DNA of 31,605 nucleotides from positions 1 to 31,605 of the forward strand of contig CAJLWO010000027.1 of the NCBI GenBank assembly GCA_905210435.1, in the 5' to 3' direction. The notes under the pieces are model-generated. The model had not been told where the DNA came from. It ran no database searches and saw only the letters and a program-made list of their open reading frames with translations. The translations under genes and the position numbers were made by a program. This DNA comes from an uncultured Bacteroidales bacterium. GTDB lineage: Bacteria > Bacteroidota > Bacteroidia > Bacteroidales > Muribaculaceae. Positions 23,899-31,556 of the stretch are shown piece by piece (position 1 is the stretch's first letter; each line of letters opens with the position of its first letter).

Positions 23899-23930
23899 TT
23901 TGCCGGTGCGGTAAAGATGTATTATTTTTG
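23899..23930 (+). promoter_or_regulatory. Promoter of the LytS/LytTR pair, predicting a leaderless or nearly leaderless mRNA
   Basis: TTTG (23899-23902), exactly 20 nt, then TATTTTTG (23923-23930) is an excellent Bacteroidota promoter. Transcription about 5-7 nt after the box would start at or beside the ATG at 23935, so the mRNA would have no leader. This excludes the ATG at 23917, which lies inside the promoter. Confidence 0.65.
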
Positions 23931-23934
23931 TGGC

Positions 23935-24972
23935 ATGAAATCATTGGAGCACAAGACTAACCTGCTGTTTGACCTGTTTTTCTGCATCGTGATAATGCCG
24001 CTGCTGATAATGGTCGGCCCGGCACATTACTGGTGGAGGATATCGCCCGTGTTCACCTGCGTGGCGGTGGCATATTTCTACGGGAGCTATTTCGCCATCA
24101 AGGCGTTGCATCTTCCGCGCCTCGTGCTCAACAAATCGTATCTGAAAATCGCGGGCATAATAGCGGGGTTCATTGTGCTGACATACGTGCTGACGCTATA
24201 TCCGCTGCCGGAGGTAGATTTCGTGATACCGTCGATGAGCGAATATCAGACGCGCGTAAGGAACTACAACATGGCGATAGCGGTGTGGCTGATGTTCTCG
24301 GCCATGATATGCTACTCGCTGACCGTGGCGTTCATCAAGGAGCTGTACCACAGGCTGCTGTTGCAGAATGTGGTGGAGAACCAGCGCGACAAGGCGGAAC
24401 TGGCGCTCTATAAGGCGCAGATAAACCCGCATTTCCTCTTCAATACGCTCAACTCGCTCTACAGCCTCGTAATAGGCACGTCACAGAAGGCGGAGGACGC
24501 GTTCATCAAATTCACCGAGCTGCTTAAATATACATACATGACGGCCGAAAGCGACTGGGTGACGATAGCCGACGAGATAAACTACATCAACAACTATATC
24601 GACCTGCAGCTCATACGGCTTGACAGGCACACCAATGTGGTGCGCGACTGCTCGGTCGATGACGAGACGGCCGAAATACCCCCTATGATTTTCCTTACAT
24701 TCGTGGAAAACGCGTTCAAGTACGGCACGTCGACAAGCCGCGACTGCGACATTCTTATCCGATTGCATCTGAAGGACGGTATTCTTGTTTTCGAGACGCG
24801 CAACGGGATTGTAAGATATTCCGACGAGTTCCGCAAGAATCTGCCCACGGGCATAAACAATTGCCGGAGCCGGCTGTCGGGGCTGTATCCCGACAGGTAT
24901 TCGCTCGACATAAAGGATAAAAACGGCATTTTCCACGTTTATCTTAAAATAGACCTTAACCGACATGAGTGA
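23935..24972 (+). CDS. LytS/YehU-type sensor histidine kinase
   Basis: Inner-membrane sensor kinase with four hydrophobic helices in residues 10-140 and no obvious large sensor domain. The His_kinase domain (PF06580 type) starts AQINPHFLFNTLNSLYSLV with phospho-acceptor His166, and the ATP-binding part includes PPMIFLTFVENAFKYGTS (N box) and GINNCRSRLSGLYP. From the ATG at 23935 it has 345 residues, the usual size. The response regulator gene overlaps its end by 8 bp, so they form a cognate pair. It is transcribed away from the lipoprotein-SusC-SusD operon, so control of that operon is an attractive but untested idea. The stimulus is unknown. Confidence 0.93.
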   Translation: MKSLEHKTNLLFDLFFCIVIMPLLIMVGPAHYWWRISPVFTCVAVAYFYGSYFAIKALHLPRLVLNKSYLKIAGIIAGFIVLTYVLTLYPLPEVDFVIPSMSEYQTRVRNYNMAIAVWLMFSAMICYSLTVAFIKELYHRLLLQNVVENQRDKAELALYKAQINPHFLFNTLNSLYSLVIGTSQKAEDAFIKFTELLKYTYMTAESDWVTIADEINYINNYIDLQLIRLDRHTNVVRDCSVDDETAEIPPMIFLTFVENAFKYGTSTSRDCDILIRLHLKDGILVFETRNGIVRYSDEFRKNLPTGINNCRSRLSGLYPDRYSLDIKDKNGIFHVYLKIDLNRHE

Positions 24973-25660
24973 AACGATAAAATGTGTGGCTATCGACGAT
25001 GAGCCGCTCGCCCTTGACATCATAGAAACGTTCTGCCGCCGTATCGGCAACGTGGAGCTGCAGAAGTTTTCCAATCCGGAAGCGGGACTGGAAGCAATCC
25101 GCCTCAATAAACCGGATATTGTATTCCTCGACATCGAGATGGACGGGATGAACGGACTTGCGATAGCATCGCAACTGCCCGAAAACACATGTTTCATATT
25201 TACAACCGCCTATCTGCGATATGCAATCGAGGGATTTGACCTCGATGCGGTTGACTATCTGCACAAGCCGTTTGCCTACAGCCGGTTTCAGACCGCATTC
25301 TCGAAAGCGTTGCGCCGGATAGGACGACAGCCGTTGCCGTCGGCATCGCAATGTATCGTCGTCAAGCAGGATTATAACAGCGTCAGTATCCCTATCGAGG
25401 ATATACTCTACATCGAAGCTGTGGAGGGATATTCAAAAATATTCAGGATGTCTGGAGCATGCGTGATGTCGCGGATATTGCTGAAAAATGTATTCGCGAT
25501 GCTGCCGAAAGATACATTTGTGAGGATACACCGTTCGTTCATAGTATCAAAATCGAAAATCACGAGCTTCAACAAGCAGGAAGTGACCCTCAACAACGGG
25601 GTGACACTGCCGATTGGACGCCAATATGCAACGGAACTTGTCGAAACAATGTCGCGGTAA
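24965..25660 (+). CDS. LytTR family response regulator
   Basis: Cytosolic two-domain regulator of 231 residues. The receiver domain (1-120) has the acidic pocket Asp11-Asp12 in AIDDEPLA, phospho-acceptor Asp56 in IVFLDIEMDGMNG, the Thr in FTTAY and Lys in LHKPF. The DNA-binding LytTR domain (about 130-231) includes EDILYIEAVEGYSKIF, FVRIHRSFIVSKSKI and LPIGRQYATEL, all standard. It overlaps the kinase gene by 8 bp. LytTR proteins bind direct repeats; a pair of CTGTT words 29 bp apart (23812, 23841) in the upstream divergent region is the only candidate I noticed, and it is weak. Confidence 0.95.
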   Translation: MSETIKCVAIDDEPLALDIIETFCRRIGNVELQKFSNPEAGLEAIRLNKPDIVFLDIEMDGMNGLAIASQLPENTCFIFTTAYLRYAIEGFDLDAVDYLHKPFAYSRFQTAFSKALRRIGRQPLPSASQCIVVKQDYNSVSIPIEDILYIEAVEGYSKIFRMSGACVMSRILLKNVFAMLPKDTFVRIHRSFIVSKSKITSFNKQEVTLNNGVTLPIGRQYATELVETMSR

Positions 25661-25698
25661 AGCAACGTTTCCGAGGTGGTTGAAAAGTGTAGGGAGGG

Positions 25699-25863
25699 TG
25701 TTGCAGAACTCAGAATATACCAACGAATTTGTAGGGACGCGATTCATCGTGCCCGTGCCCGAATGGCATAATACCCTAAATATCACAATCATAGCACGGA
25801 CGCGATGAATCGCGTCCATACAATTTGCGGCGGCTTTTGACCGTTAGTTATTGTTTTGCAACA
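25699..25863. mobile_element. R-family element, copy 2, carrying a P palindromic cassette
   Basis: The ends TGTTGCAGAAC (25699-25709) and GTTTTGCAACA (25853-25863) are inverted with one difference, and match the ends of the element at 11791-11945. The interior is a P cassette (25727-25828) rather than the S cassette found in the first copy. The two copies thus share their borders but not their contents. There is no open reading frame. It lies downstream of the LytTR gene, where it could also end transcription. Confidence 0.6.
25727..25828. repeat. P-family palindromic repeat, copy 3
   Basis: Left arm AATTTGTAGGGACGCGATTC... (from 25727) and right arm GCACGGACGCGATGAATCGC... (25795-25828, ending ATACAATTTG) are inverted. 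The spacer shares CCCGAATGGC and neighbouring bases with copy 2 at 17405-17501. The left arm has two changes (CGTGCCC for CGCGTCC) that weaken its own hairpin, while the right arm is intact. Confidence 0.85.
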
Positions 25864-25896
25864 TCCGCCTGCCAATAGCGGAAGGGCGCTGTCGGC

Positions 25897-25929
25897 AAAA
25901 AAATGCGCCGGCCTGGCAGGCCGACGCAT
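25897..25929 (-). terminator. Strong intrinsic terminator of the 54-residue small gene
   Basis: Read on the minus strand, ATGCGTCGGCCT pairs with AGGCCGGCGCAT (25918-25929 with 25903-25914, one G-T pair, 3-nt loop) and is followed by seven T's. It lies 25 bp downstream of the small gene's stop codon and on the same strand, which supports that gene. Confidence 0.85.
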
Positions 25930-25954
25930 GATTGTATTTTTCGGAATGACGTTG

Positions 25955-26119
25955 TCAGTTCATTACTATTCCGGGGAGTGAGGAGAGGCGGGAGGCCTGA
26001 TAGACGCGGGCGAACTGACGTACGAAGTCGAGGGCACGGCGTCCGGGTTTTTCATTCTTAATTTCTTTTTCTGACAGAGATGTTGTGGTGATGGGGGTAG
26101 AGATTTCTTTCATTGGCAT
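25955..26119 (-). CDS. Small protein of 54 residues, conserved-looking, unknown function
   Basis: An open frame from ATG (26117-26119; a second in-frame ATG at 26111-26113) to TGA (25955-25957). The predicted protein is basic and soluble: a Ser/Thr-rich N-terminus, then EKEIKNEKPGRRALDFVRQF, ARVYQASRLSSLPGIVMN. The segment LDFVRQFARVY and the ending LPGIVMN resemble short Bacteroidetes hypothetical proteins I have seen (recollection, not a search). Codon use (CGC, CTC, TCC, GGA) is like that of real genes here, while the flanking DNA is AT-rich, and an excellent terminator follows on the same strand. No signal peptide or membrane helix is seen. I cannot assign a function. It is oriented opposite to the neighbouring genes. 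Confidence 0.72.
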   Translation of the reverse strand: MPMKEISTPITTTSLSEKEIKNEKPGRRALDFVRQFARVYQASRLSSLPGIVMN

Positions 26120-26464
26120 AATGTGTTGAAGGTGAATGATACGACGCCGGTGTCTGTTTGTGACGTCTGCTATTATAACGCCACGGGGGCTTTATTTATT
26201 GTATCAGACGTAAATATTTTTTAATGAACGATGTAACGTGAGGATGTGAGGAAAATTGCCTCCAAAATCGTAATTATTTATTAAGAATGGTTAATTGGGC
26301 ATCGTTTGTCTTGGTTATTAGAAAAATATGTAGTACATTTGTAGTTACGGGAAATGAATTCTGCGATTTTAAAAGAGTTTCCCCATTGATTTATTATTAT
26401 TAATTAAACCTGTATTCAGCCTATTGACCATCATTACTCTTTATTAACACCTTATAATATAGTA
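26120..26464. other. AT-rich gap with the sigma factor promoter
   Basis: About 345 bp without a gene. The part next to 26120 must hold the promoter of the minus-strand small gene, but no clear TAnnTTTG box is visible there. TTG (26312-26314), 19 nt, then TACATTTG (26334-26341) is a reasonable promoter for the sigma factor gene, leaving a leader of about 115 nt that is extremely AT-rich. A GCCACGGGGGC string at 26180-26190 resembles part of a Q repeat but is too short to call. Confidence 0.55.
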
Positions 26465-27055
26465 ATGCAAAATCTTACTCGGCTCACCGACGAACAGTTG
26501 GTTACAGCCTATGCCGATGGTAACAACGAGGCTTTCGACACATTATTGACACGCCACCAAAGCCGTGTCTTCTCCTATATACTTAATATTGTCAAAAACC
26601 GCGAGCTTGCCGACGATATATTTCAGGAGACGTTTGTCAAAGCTATAACGACAATCAAGCAGGGTCGTTACACCGAGAGCGGAAAATTCTCGGCGTGGAT
26701 AACCCGCATCGCACACAACCATATCATCGACTATTACCGTCAGGAGAAAGCCAACGGTGTCGTTTCGGCCGATGACATGGACTTATCTCTCCTCAACCGC
26801 AAGGAACTTGCCGAGGATACTATTGAGGATTTCCTGATTGATTCACAGATTTCAGCCGACGTGCTCAATATAATGAACCAGTTGCCGCAGCTGCAGCGCG
26901 AGGTCATCGACATGCGTTTTTTCCGTGACATGAGTTTCAAGGATATAGCCAAGGCAACCAATGTCAGCATCAACACGGCGCTCGGACGCATGCGCTATGC
27001 CATACTCAACATGCGCCGCATCGCGAAGGAAAACAATATAACCCTTTCGCGCTGA
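26465..27055 (+). CDS. Sigma-70 family (ECF-type) RNA polymerase sigma factor
   Basis: RNA polymerase subunit of 196 residues that directs transcription from a particular promoter class. Region 2 (about 20-90) contains LLTRHQSRVFSYILNIVKN, ADDIFQETFVKA and FSAWITRIAHNHIIDYYRQ; region 4 (about 132-185) contains LPQLQREVIDMRFFRDMSFK, DIAKATNVSINTALGRMRYA, the promoter -35-binding helix-turn-helix. No anti-sigma gene is beside it, unlike the sigma/anti-sigma pairs that control many SusC/SusD loci, so it probably has a general role. It ends with a strong terminator 25 bp after the stop and is therefore a single-gene transcript. Confidence 0.94.
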   Translation: MQNLTRLTDEQLVTAYADGNNEAFDTLLTRHQSRVFSYILNIVKNRELADDIFQETFVKAITTIKQGRYTESGKFSAWITRIAHNHIIDYYRQEKANGVVSADDMDLSLLNRKELAEDTIEDFLIDSQISADVLNIMNQLPQLQREVIDMRFFRDMSFKDIAKATNVSINTALGRMRYAILNMRRIAKENNITLSR

Positions 27056-27080
27056 GCCGGCGCGAGGTTTACCGCATATA

Positions 27081-27117
27081 AGCTGCGGCCACTATCAACG
27101 GTGGCCGCAGCTTTTTT
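27081..27117 (+). terminator. Intrinsic terminator of the sigma factor gene
   Basis: AGCTGCGGCCAC (27081-27092) pairs perfectly with GTGGCCGCAGCT (27101-27112) around an 8-nt loop, followed by TTTTTTATTTTT. It is a textbook intrinsic terminator. The rest of the gap up to 27430 holds a Q repeat (27173-27207) and AT-rich DNA before the porin, in which I find no convincing promoter box. Confidence 0.93.
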
Positions 27118-27172
27118 ATTTTTCGGGGGGATATCTCCGTGTCTTACCCATATCACTGCGATATTAAATGGA

Positions 27173-27207
27173 GTTACCACGGGGGCGAGACGCCCCCGCT
27201 CCACTCA
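27173..27207 (-). repeat. Q-family hairpin repeat, copy 3 (intact)
   Basis: GTTACCACGGGGG, then GCGAGACGC and CCCCGCTCCACTC; the core CGGGGGCG-AGA-CGCCCCCG (27180-27198) is a perfect 8-bp hairpin with a 3-nt loop. The unit is the reverse complement of copy 1 at 11725-11757 with few changes. Confidence 0.75.
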
Positions 27208-27430
27208 GCTCCACTCTACTCAAGTTAAAAGCATTCCTTCCACCATTATGATGCACTTTTGCCGTTAGGATTTTTTTTGCAGGGATGGGACTTTAATGTA
27301 CGGGTATGAACTTAATGCGGGGCCGGAATGTTTTTTGTGTGTAGGATTTATAAAAAAATCCAAAGATAGTATAAAAAGTGGCAAATTTTGCTGCCGGTGA
27401 TTTTTTATTTTCATTTTTATTAATTGTTAT

Positions 27431-28795
27431 ATGACAGCGTTAAAACAATGCGCTGTTGTTGCCGGATTAGCTTTTTTTGCTACCGCCAGCATCAATGCAA
27501 GCGAAAGCCAGTCCGACTCGAATGAAGCAGCATCTTCAGAGGCCGGCGAAGCCGATTACAAGGCTATAACAGCCATCGCGGTTGAATCGGAGAGTGATTA
27601 TGTGCCTGTACCTGACAGGGCTATAGTTATTACCGGGGGCGACAACGGCGTGCACCGTGAAGTAGTAAGAGTGCTGTATGACACTTCGGATATGCATTTT
27701 CAGGATGCGAGTGTGCCGCGCTTCCTCATGATAGACCGCCAGGGGAACACTTTGTTCGGTATCGGCGGATATGTGGAGGGCGTGATGCAATATGATTTCG
27801 ACGGAGCTATCGACGGTGACGGTTTTGTGACCCACAATATCGCCGTGCCTTCCAATCCGACGCTGCACAACCGGCTGGGCGCCGACGCCACGCATACAAA
27901 TCTTGTGCTCCAGTTGCTGCGCAATACCAAATTAGGCGTATTGAACGCATACGTACAGGGAAATTTCTCGGGCGATTCATACGGATTCAAACTCAAAAAA
28001 GCGTACATCAGACTGCATAACGTGACTGCGGGCTATGCGCGCTCTACGTTTGAGGACGGTGCCTCGGGATCGCCGACAATCGACTATCAGGGTCCGTCGG
28101 GTGCGGTGTCAGCCACCAATTTGCTGTTGCAATACCGCGTGCCCCTCGACAAGCATTTCACAGTGGCTATTTCGGCCGAACTTCCGCAGGCTGACTATAC
28201 GCTGACCCCTGGCGCCAACGAGGCGATAAACCAGCGTTGTCCCGATATTCCGGCGTATGTGCAGTATCAATGGGCAGGCGGTGACAGCCACGTGCGCGCA
28301 TCGGCGCTGTTCCGTCAGCTGTCATACCGCAATCTCGCAAGGGCGGAGAACAAATTCGCAACCGGATGGGGCGTACAGCTCAGCGGCGTGGCAAAAATCA
28401 GTTCGATAGCCGAGGTGTATTATCAGGCTGTATACGGCAAAGGTATCGCCAATTACATCAATGACCTTGCCGACTTCGGATATGACCTTATAAGCGACGG
28501 AGCGGACGGGAAGATGAAGGCTCCGGGCTCGTTTGGCGTGGCAGGAGGCGTGAGACTCAACCTGTCAGACCGTGTATTCGTGTCGAGCACCTACAGTTTC
28601 TGCCGTCTGTATGACCAGGAGAATATGGGACCTGACGCCTACCGCCGTGGCAATTACGCTGTGGTGAACTGCTTCTACACTCCGATAAGCGACCTGCAGG
28701 TGGGCATCGAGTATCTGCACGGACGCCGCACCGACATGAGCCATGAGCACGGCATCGCCAACCGGCTCGAAGCTATGGTAAAATACAGCTTTTAA
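27431..28795 (+). CDS. DcaP-like trimeric outer-membrane porin
   Basis: Outer-membrane beta-barrel channel of 454 residues. A signal peptide covers about 1-24, followed by a Ser/Glu-rich stretch (25-60). The barrel begins FGIGGYVEGVMQYDFDGAID and contains the family-typical KKAYIRLHNVTAGYARSTFE and PTIDYQGPSGA (the DcaP signature, TFxDxxxxPxTIDFxGP), with a terminal KYSF, an aromatic C-terminus as needed for barrel assembly. DcaP proteins take up small acidic solutes such as dicarboxylates; the Bacteroidetes members are poorly studied. It is 96 bp upstream of the glutaminase-family gene on the same strand, so it could import a related substrate (inference). Confidence 0.82.
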   Translation: MTALKQCAVVAGLAFFATASINASESQSDSNEAASSEAGEADYKAITAIAVESESDYVPVPDRAIVITGGDNGVHREVVRVLYDTSDMHFQDASVPRFLMIDRQGNTLFGIGGYVEGVMQYDFDGAIDGDGFVTHNIAVPSNPTLHNRLGADATHTNLVLQLLRNTKLGVLNAYVQGNFSGDSYGFKLKKAYIRLHNVTAGYARSTFEDGASGSPTIDYQGPSGAVSATNLLLQYRVPLDKHFTVAISAELPQADYTLTPGANEAINQRCPDIPAYVQYQWAGGDSHVRASALFRQLSYRNLARAENKFATGWGVQLSGVAKISSIAEVYYQAVYGKGIANYINDLADFGYDLISDGADGKMKAPGSFGVAGGVRLNLSDRVFVSSTYSFCRLYDQENMGPDAYRRGNYAVVNCFYTPISDLQVGIEYLHGRRTDMSHEHGIANRLEAMVKYSF

Positions 28796-28891
28796 ACTTT
28801 ATTAGCAAACCATCGACAGATGAAAGGCGTTGAAAACATAGCTTAAACAAATAACTTATATAACCATATAACACACATAACACACAATATT

Positions 28892-29818
28892 ATGGACAGA
28901 ATAATAGCTCTTTCAGAGATAAAAAGCGCCGTTGAGGAGGCTTTCGAGAGTTTCAAATCGTCAAAAGAAGGCGCAGTTGACCCGATGCTCGAGGGTACTG
29001 ACCCTAAGAAATTCGGCATAACAATAGCTTTGGCCGACGGTACGTTAATCAGCAAAGGCGACACTGACGCGGCATCGCCGTTAGGCGGTATCATCAAGTT
29101 GCCCCTCTCGACCATACTGCTTAGCCAGAACACACCCGAGGAACTAATAAAGAAAAGCGGCCACTGCCCCTGCAACGCGCAGCCCGGCAAACCTCATATC
29201 CACGGCGCCCACGGCATACGCGCGATTTCGGCGATAGAACCGATAGGCGACCCTGACTCGAAATGGAATTTCATCGAGAACCGCATGATTGACCTGATGG
29301 GCTCGGCTCCCCTTCTCGATGACAAGATTTATGAGGCTCTCAAGAAGAAAGCTGTCGACGACGACACCGTGAACCAGCTCGCGAAAGACGGCTATTATCT
29401 GTATGACGACGCCACAATGTCGACCGACCTCTATATAAGAGCCCGCTCGATGACGGCTACGACCGAACAGCTTGCCATGATGGCTGCCACGATTGCTGCC
29501 GACGGAGTGAATCCCGTGACGGGTAAAATAGTGTTTGACGGCGAAATCGCCAAACATGTAGTGGGCATGATGGCTGCGAAGGGTCCGCGCAAGATGACAT
29601 TGCCGTGGGACATGGCTGCCGGTCTGCCTGCCAAGTCAAGTTTCGGCGGCGCGATAGCGGGTGTCTATCCCGGTGTGATGGGTATTGCGGCATACGCTCC
29701 GCTGCTTATGCCTAACCGCGTGTCGGAAAAGGCAGCCAAGGCTATAATGACGATAATGCACAAACTGGACATCAGCGTGTTCCAAAGCGCACGACTTGTT
29801 ATTGACAAGAATAAATAA
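28892..29818 (+). CDS. Divergent glutaminase-family protein lacking the catalytic serine
   Basis: Cytosolic protein of 308 residues, the glutaminase A length. The C-terminal half is clearly glutaminase: DLYIRARSM (Tyr181), AATIAADGVNPVTGK, LPAKSSFGGAIAGVYPGVMG. The N-terminal half aligns more loosely: GITIALADGTLISKGDTD matches, but the catalytic SxxK motif (SISK in E. coli YbaS) reads GIIK, Gly66 with Lys69 kept, and the usual NAGA motif is replaced by ENRMIDLMGSAPLL. An unusual HCPC (91-94) follows. It may be inactive on glutamine, use a different mechanism, or bind a ligand. It precedes glutamate dehydrogenase by 384 bp and follows the porin. A terminator lies 50 bp after its stop. Confidence 0.82.
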   Translation: MDRIIALSEIKSAVEEAFESFKSSKEGAVDPMLEGTDPKKFGITIALADGTLISKGDTDAASPLGGIIKLPLSTILLSQNTPEELIKKSGHCPCNAQPGKPHIHGAHGIRAISAIEPIGDPDSKWNFIENRMIDLMGSAPLLDDKIYEALKKKAVDDDTVNQLAKDGYYLYDDATMSTDLYIRARSMTATTEQLAMMAATIAADGVNPVTGKIVFDGEIAKHVVGMMAAKGPRKMTLPWDMAAGLPAKSSFGGAIAGVYPGVMGIAAYAPLLMPNRVSEKAAKAIMTIMHKLDISVFQSARLVIDKNK

Positions 29819-29867
29819 CATAGCAGACGATTGAGAGTTTTTTCCAATCAATTCTCATGTCAGAGAG

Positions 29868-29898
29868 ATGCCCTGCGGTAGTTCGCGGGGCATTTTTT
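29868..29898 (+). terminator. Intrinsic terminator of the glutaminase-family gene
   Basis: ATGCCCTGCG (29868-29877) pairs with CGCGGGGCAT (29884-29893; one G-T pair) around a 6-nt loop, then TTTTTTAATTTTTAATTTT. It lies 50 bp after the stop codon and separates this gene from gdhA. Confidence 0.9.
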
Positions 29899-29933
29899 AA
29901 TTTTTAATTTTGAATTAGCGGGCGGAGGTATTT

Positions 29934-29975
29934 TAGCTAATGTAGCTAAGATAGCTATTTTAGCTATATTAGCTA
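29934..29975. repeat. Five TAGCTA palindromes phased at exactly 9 bp
   Basis: TAGCTA occurs at 29934, 29943, 29952, 29961 and 29970, always 9 bp apart, with variable 3-nt spacers (ATG, AGA, TTT, TAT, CTT after the respective copies). The hexamer is conserved while the spacers drift. It sits between the glutaminase-family terminator and the gdhA promoter, 139 bp upstream of the latter's -7 box. Apart from this array and the promoter, I see nothing in 29899-30202. Confidence 0.85.
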
Positions 29976-30090
29976 CTTTAGACGGGTGTGGGGATTTTTT
30001 GCGGGGAGGTGGCGGGAGCTTGAATTTGTTAGATAAAACGGGAATTTTATGACAATTTTGCTTTATTTTTAAAATTAATGTAGCAAAATG

Positions 30091-30121
30091 TTGTGTATTT
30101 CAATTGAAATATTTACCTTTG
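30091..30121 (+). promoter_or_regulatory. Promoter of gdhA
   Basis: TTG (30091-30093), 20 nt, then TACCTTTG (30114-30121) matches the Bacteroidota promoter pattern. Transcription near 30128 would give a leader of about 75 nt that contains a small hairpin, AACCTT-GCAGG-AAGGTT (about 30139-30155). Confidence 0.65.
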
Positions 30122-30202
30122 CAAACAAAATACAGAAAAACCTTGCAGGAAGGTTACAACTAAAGTAAAAACAACTTCATTTTAAATAAAATCAGTAAAT
30201 AG

Positions 30203-31540
30203 ATGAAAGCAGCAGAAGTACTTAACGACCTGCGTCGTCGTTTCCCCAACGAGCCCGAATATCTTCAGGCAGTAGAAGAGGTAATCACATCAATCGAGGA
30301 CACTTACAACCAGTATCCCGAATTTGAGCGCTACAACCTTATAGAGCGTCTGTGCATACCCGACCGTATCTACTCGTTCCGCGTATCGTGGGTTGACGAC
30401 AAGGGAGTTGTCCGCAACAATATGGGTTACCGTATCCAGCACTCCAACGCTATCGGCCCGTACAAGGGAGGTATCCGTTTCCACTCTTCGGTAAACCAGT
30501 CAATCCTGAAGTTCCTTGCTTTCGAGCAGACATTCAAGAACTCGCTCACCACGCTCGCCATGGGCGGCGCAAAGGGCGGTTCGGATTTCTCGCCCCGCGG
30601 CAAGAGCGATATGGAGGTGATGCGTTTCTGCCAGGCTTTCATGACCGAGCTTTGGCGTCATATCGGTGCCGACACCGACGTGCCTGCCGGCGATATAGGT
30701 GTAGGCGGCCGTGAAGTAGGCTACATGTACGGTATGTACAAGAAGATGGCCCGCGAATTTACCGGAACTTTCACCGGCAAGGGCCGCGAATTCGGCGGTT
30801 CGCTGATACGTCCGGAAGCTACGGGTTACGGCAACGTATATTTCCTCCTCAACATGCTCGCTACCAAGGGTATCGACATCAAGGGCAAGCGTGTGGCCAT
30901 CTCCGGATCGGGCAACGTGGCAACCTATACGGCACAGAAGCTGCTGCAGCTCGGCGCAAAGGTTGTGTCGATGAGCGACTCCGACGGCACAGTAATCATA
31001 CCTGACGGCATGACCGAGGAACAGCTGAAATTCGTGTTCGAGCTCAAGAACATATACCGCGGCCGCATCAGCGAGTTCGCCGAGGAGTACAAACTCCCCT
31101 ACTATGCCGGCCAGCGTCCCTGGACTTTGGTAAAGGCCGACATCGCAATGCCTTCGGCAACGCAGAACGAGCTTAACGGCGAAGAGGCACGCGCCCTTCT
31201 GGCCAACGGCTGTATAGCAGTGAGCGAAGGCGCCAACATGCCCTCGACTCCGGAAGCTATCAAGGAATTCCTTGCCGCCAAGATACTTTACGCTCCCGGA
31301 AAGGCAGCAAACGCCGGCGGTGTGTCGGTATCGGGTCTTGAAATGGCACAGAACTCGCAGAAGCTCTCATGGAGCGCTGAGGAGGTAGATGCCAAGCTCA
31401 AATCAATCATGGCTGAAATCCACCACCAGTGCACGCTCTTCGGCAAAGAGGAGGATGGATATATCAACTATGTCAAGGGTGCGAACGTAGCCGGCTTCAT
31501 GAAGGTGGCACGCGCCATGATGGCACAGGGTATTCTCTAA
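30203..31540 (+). CDS. gdhA: NADP-type glutamate dehydrogenase (class I hexameric)
   Basis: Cytosolic enzyme that assimilates ammonium: 2-oxoglutarate + NH4+ + NADPH to L-glutamate, or the reverse. It has 445 residues, the usual size for the hexameric class. Substrate-site motifs include YKGGIRFHSSVNQSILKFL, GGAKGGSDF (121-129; catalytic Lys124), and DVPAGDIGVGGREVGYM (Asp164). The Rossmann domain has ISGSGNVATYTAQKL (about 233-247), and the Ser-Asp-Ser-Asp stretch after the second strand favours NADP over NAD, without proving it. It is a single-gene unit with its own promoter and terminator. Its proximity to the glutaminase-family gene suggests a local glutamate theme. Confidence 0.96.
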   Translation: MKAAEVLNDLRRRFPNEPEYLQAVEEVITSIEDTYNQYPEFERYNLIERLCIPDRIYSFRVSWVDDKGVVRNNMGYRIQHSNAIGPYKGGIRFHSSVNQSILKFLAFEQTFKNSLTTLAMGGAKGGSDFSPRGKSDMEVMRFCQAFMTELWRHIGADTDVPAGDIGVGGREVGYMYGMYKKMAREFTGTFTGKGREFGGSLIRPEATGYGNVYFLLNMLATKGIDIKGKRVAISGSGNVATYTAQKLLQLGAKVVSMSDSDGTVIIPDGMTEEQLKFVFELKNIYRGRISEFAEEYKLPYYAGQRPWTLVKADIAMPSATQNELNGEEARALLANGCIAVSEGANMPSTPEAIKEFLAAKILYAPGKAANAGGVSVSGLEMAQNSQKLSWSAEEVDAKLKSIMAEIHHQCTLFGKEEDGYINYVKGANVAGFMKVARAMMAQGIL

Positions 31541-31556
31541 TCTCGACTACAATCGA

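Noticed and set aside
23917..23934. Upstream ATG of the LytS-type kinase
   Set aside because: It lies within the promoter (-7 box 23923-23930); the ATG at 23935 gives a normal protein.
29934..29975. TAGCTA array as a CRISPR
   Set aside because: Units are 6 bp with 3-nt spacers; no CRISPR-length repeats, spacers or cas genes.
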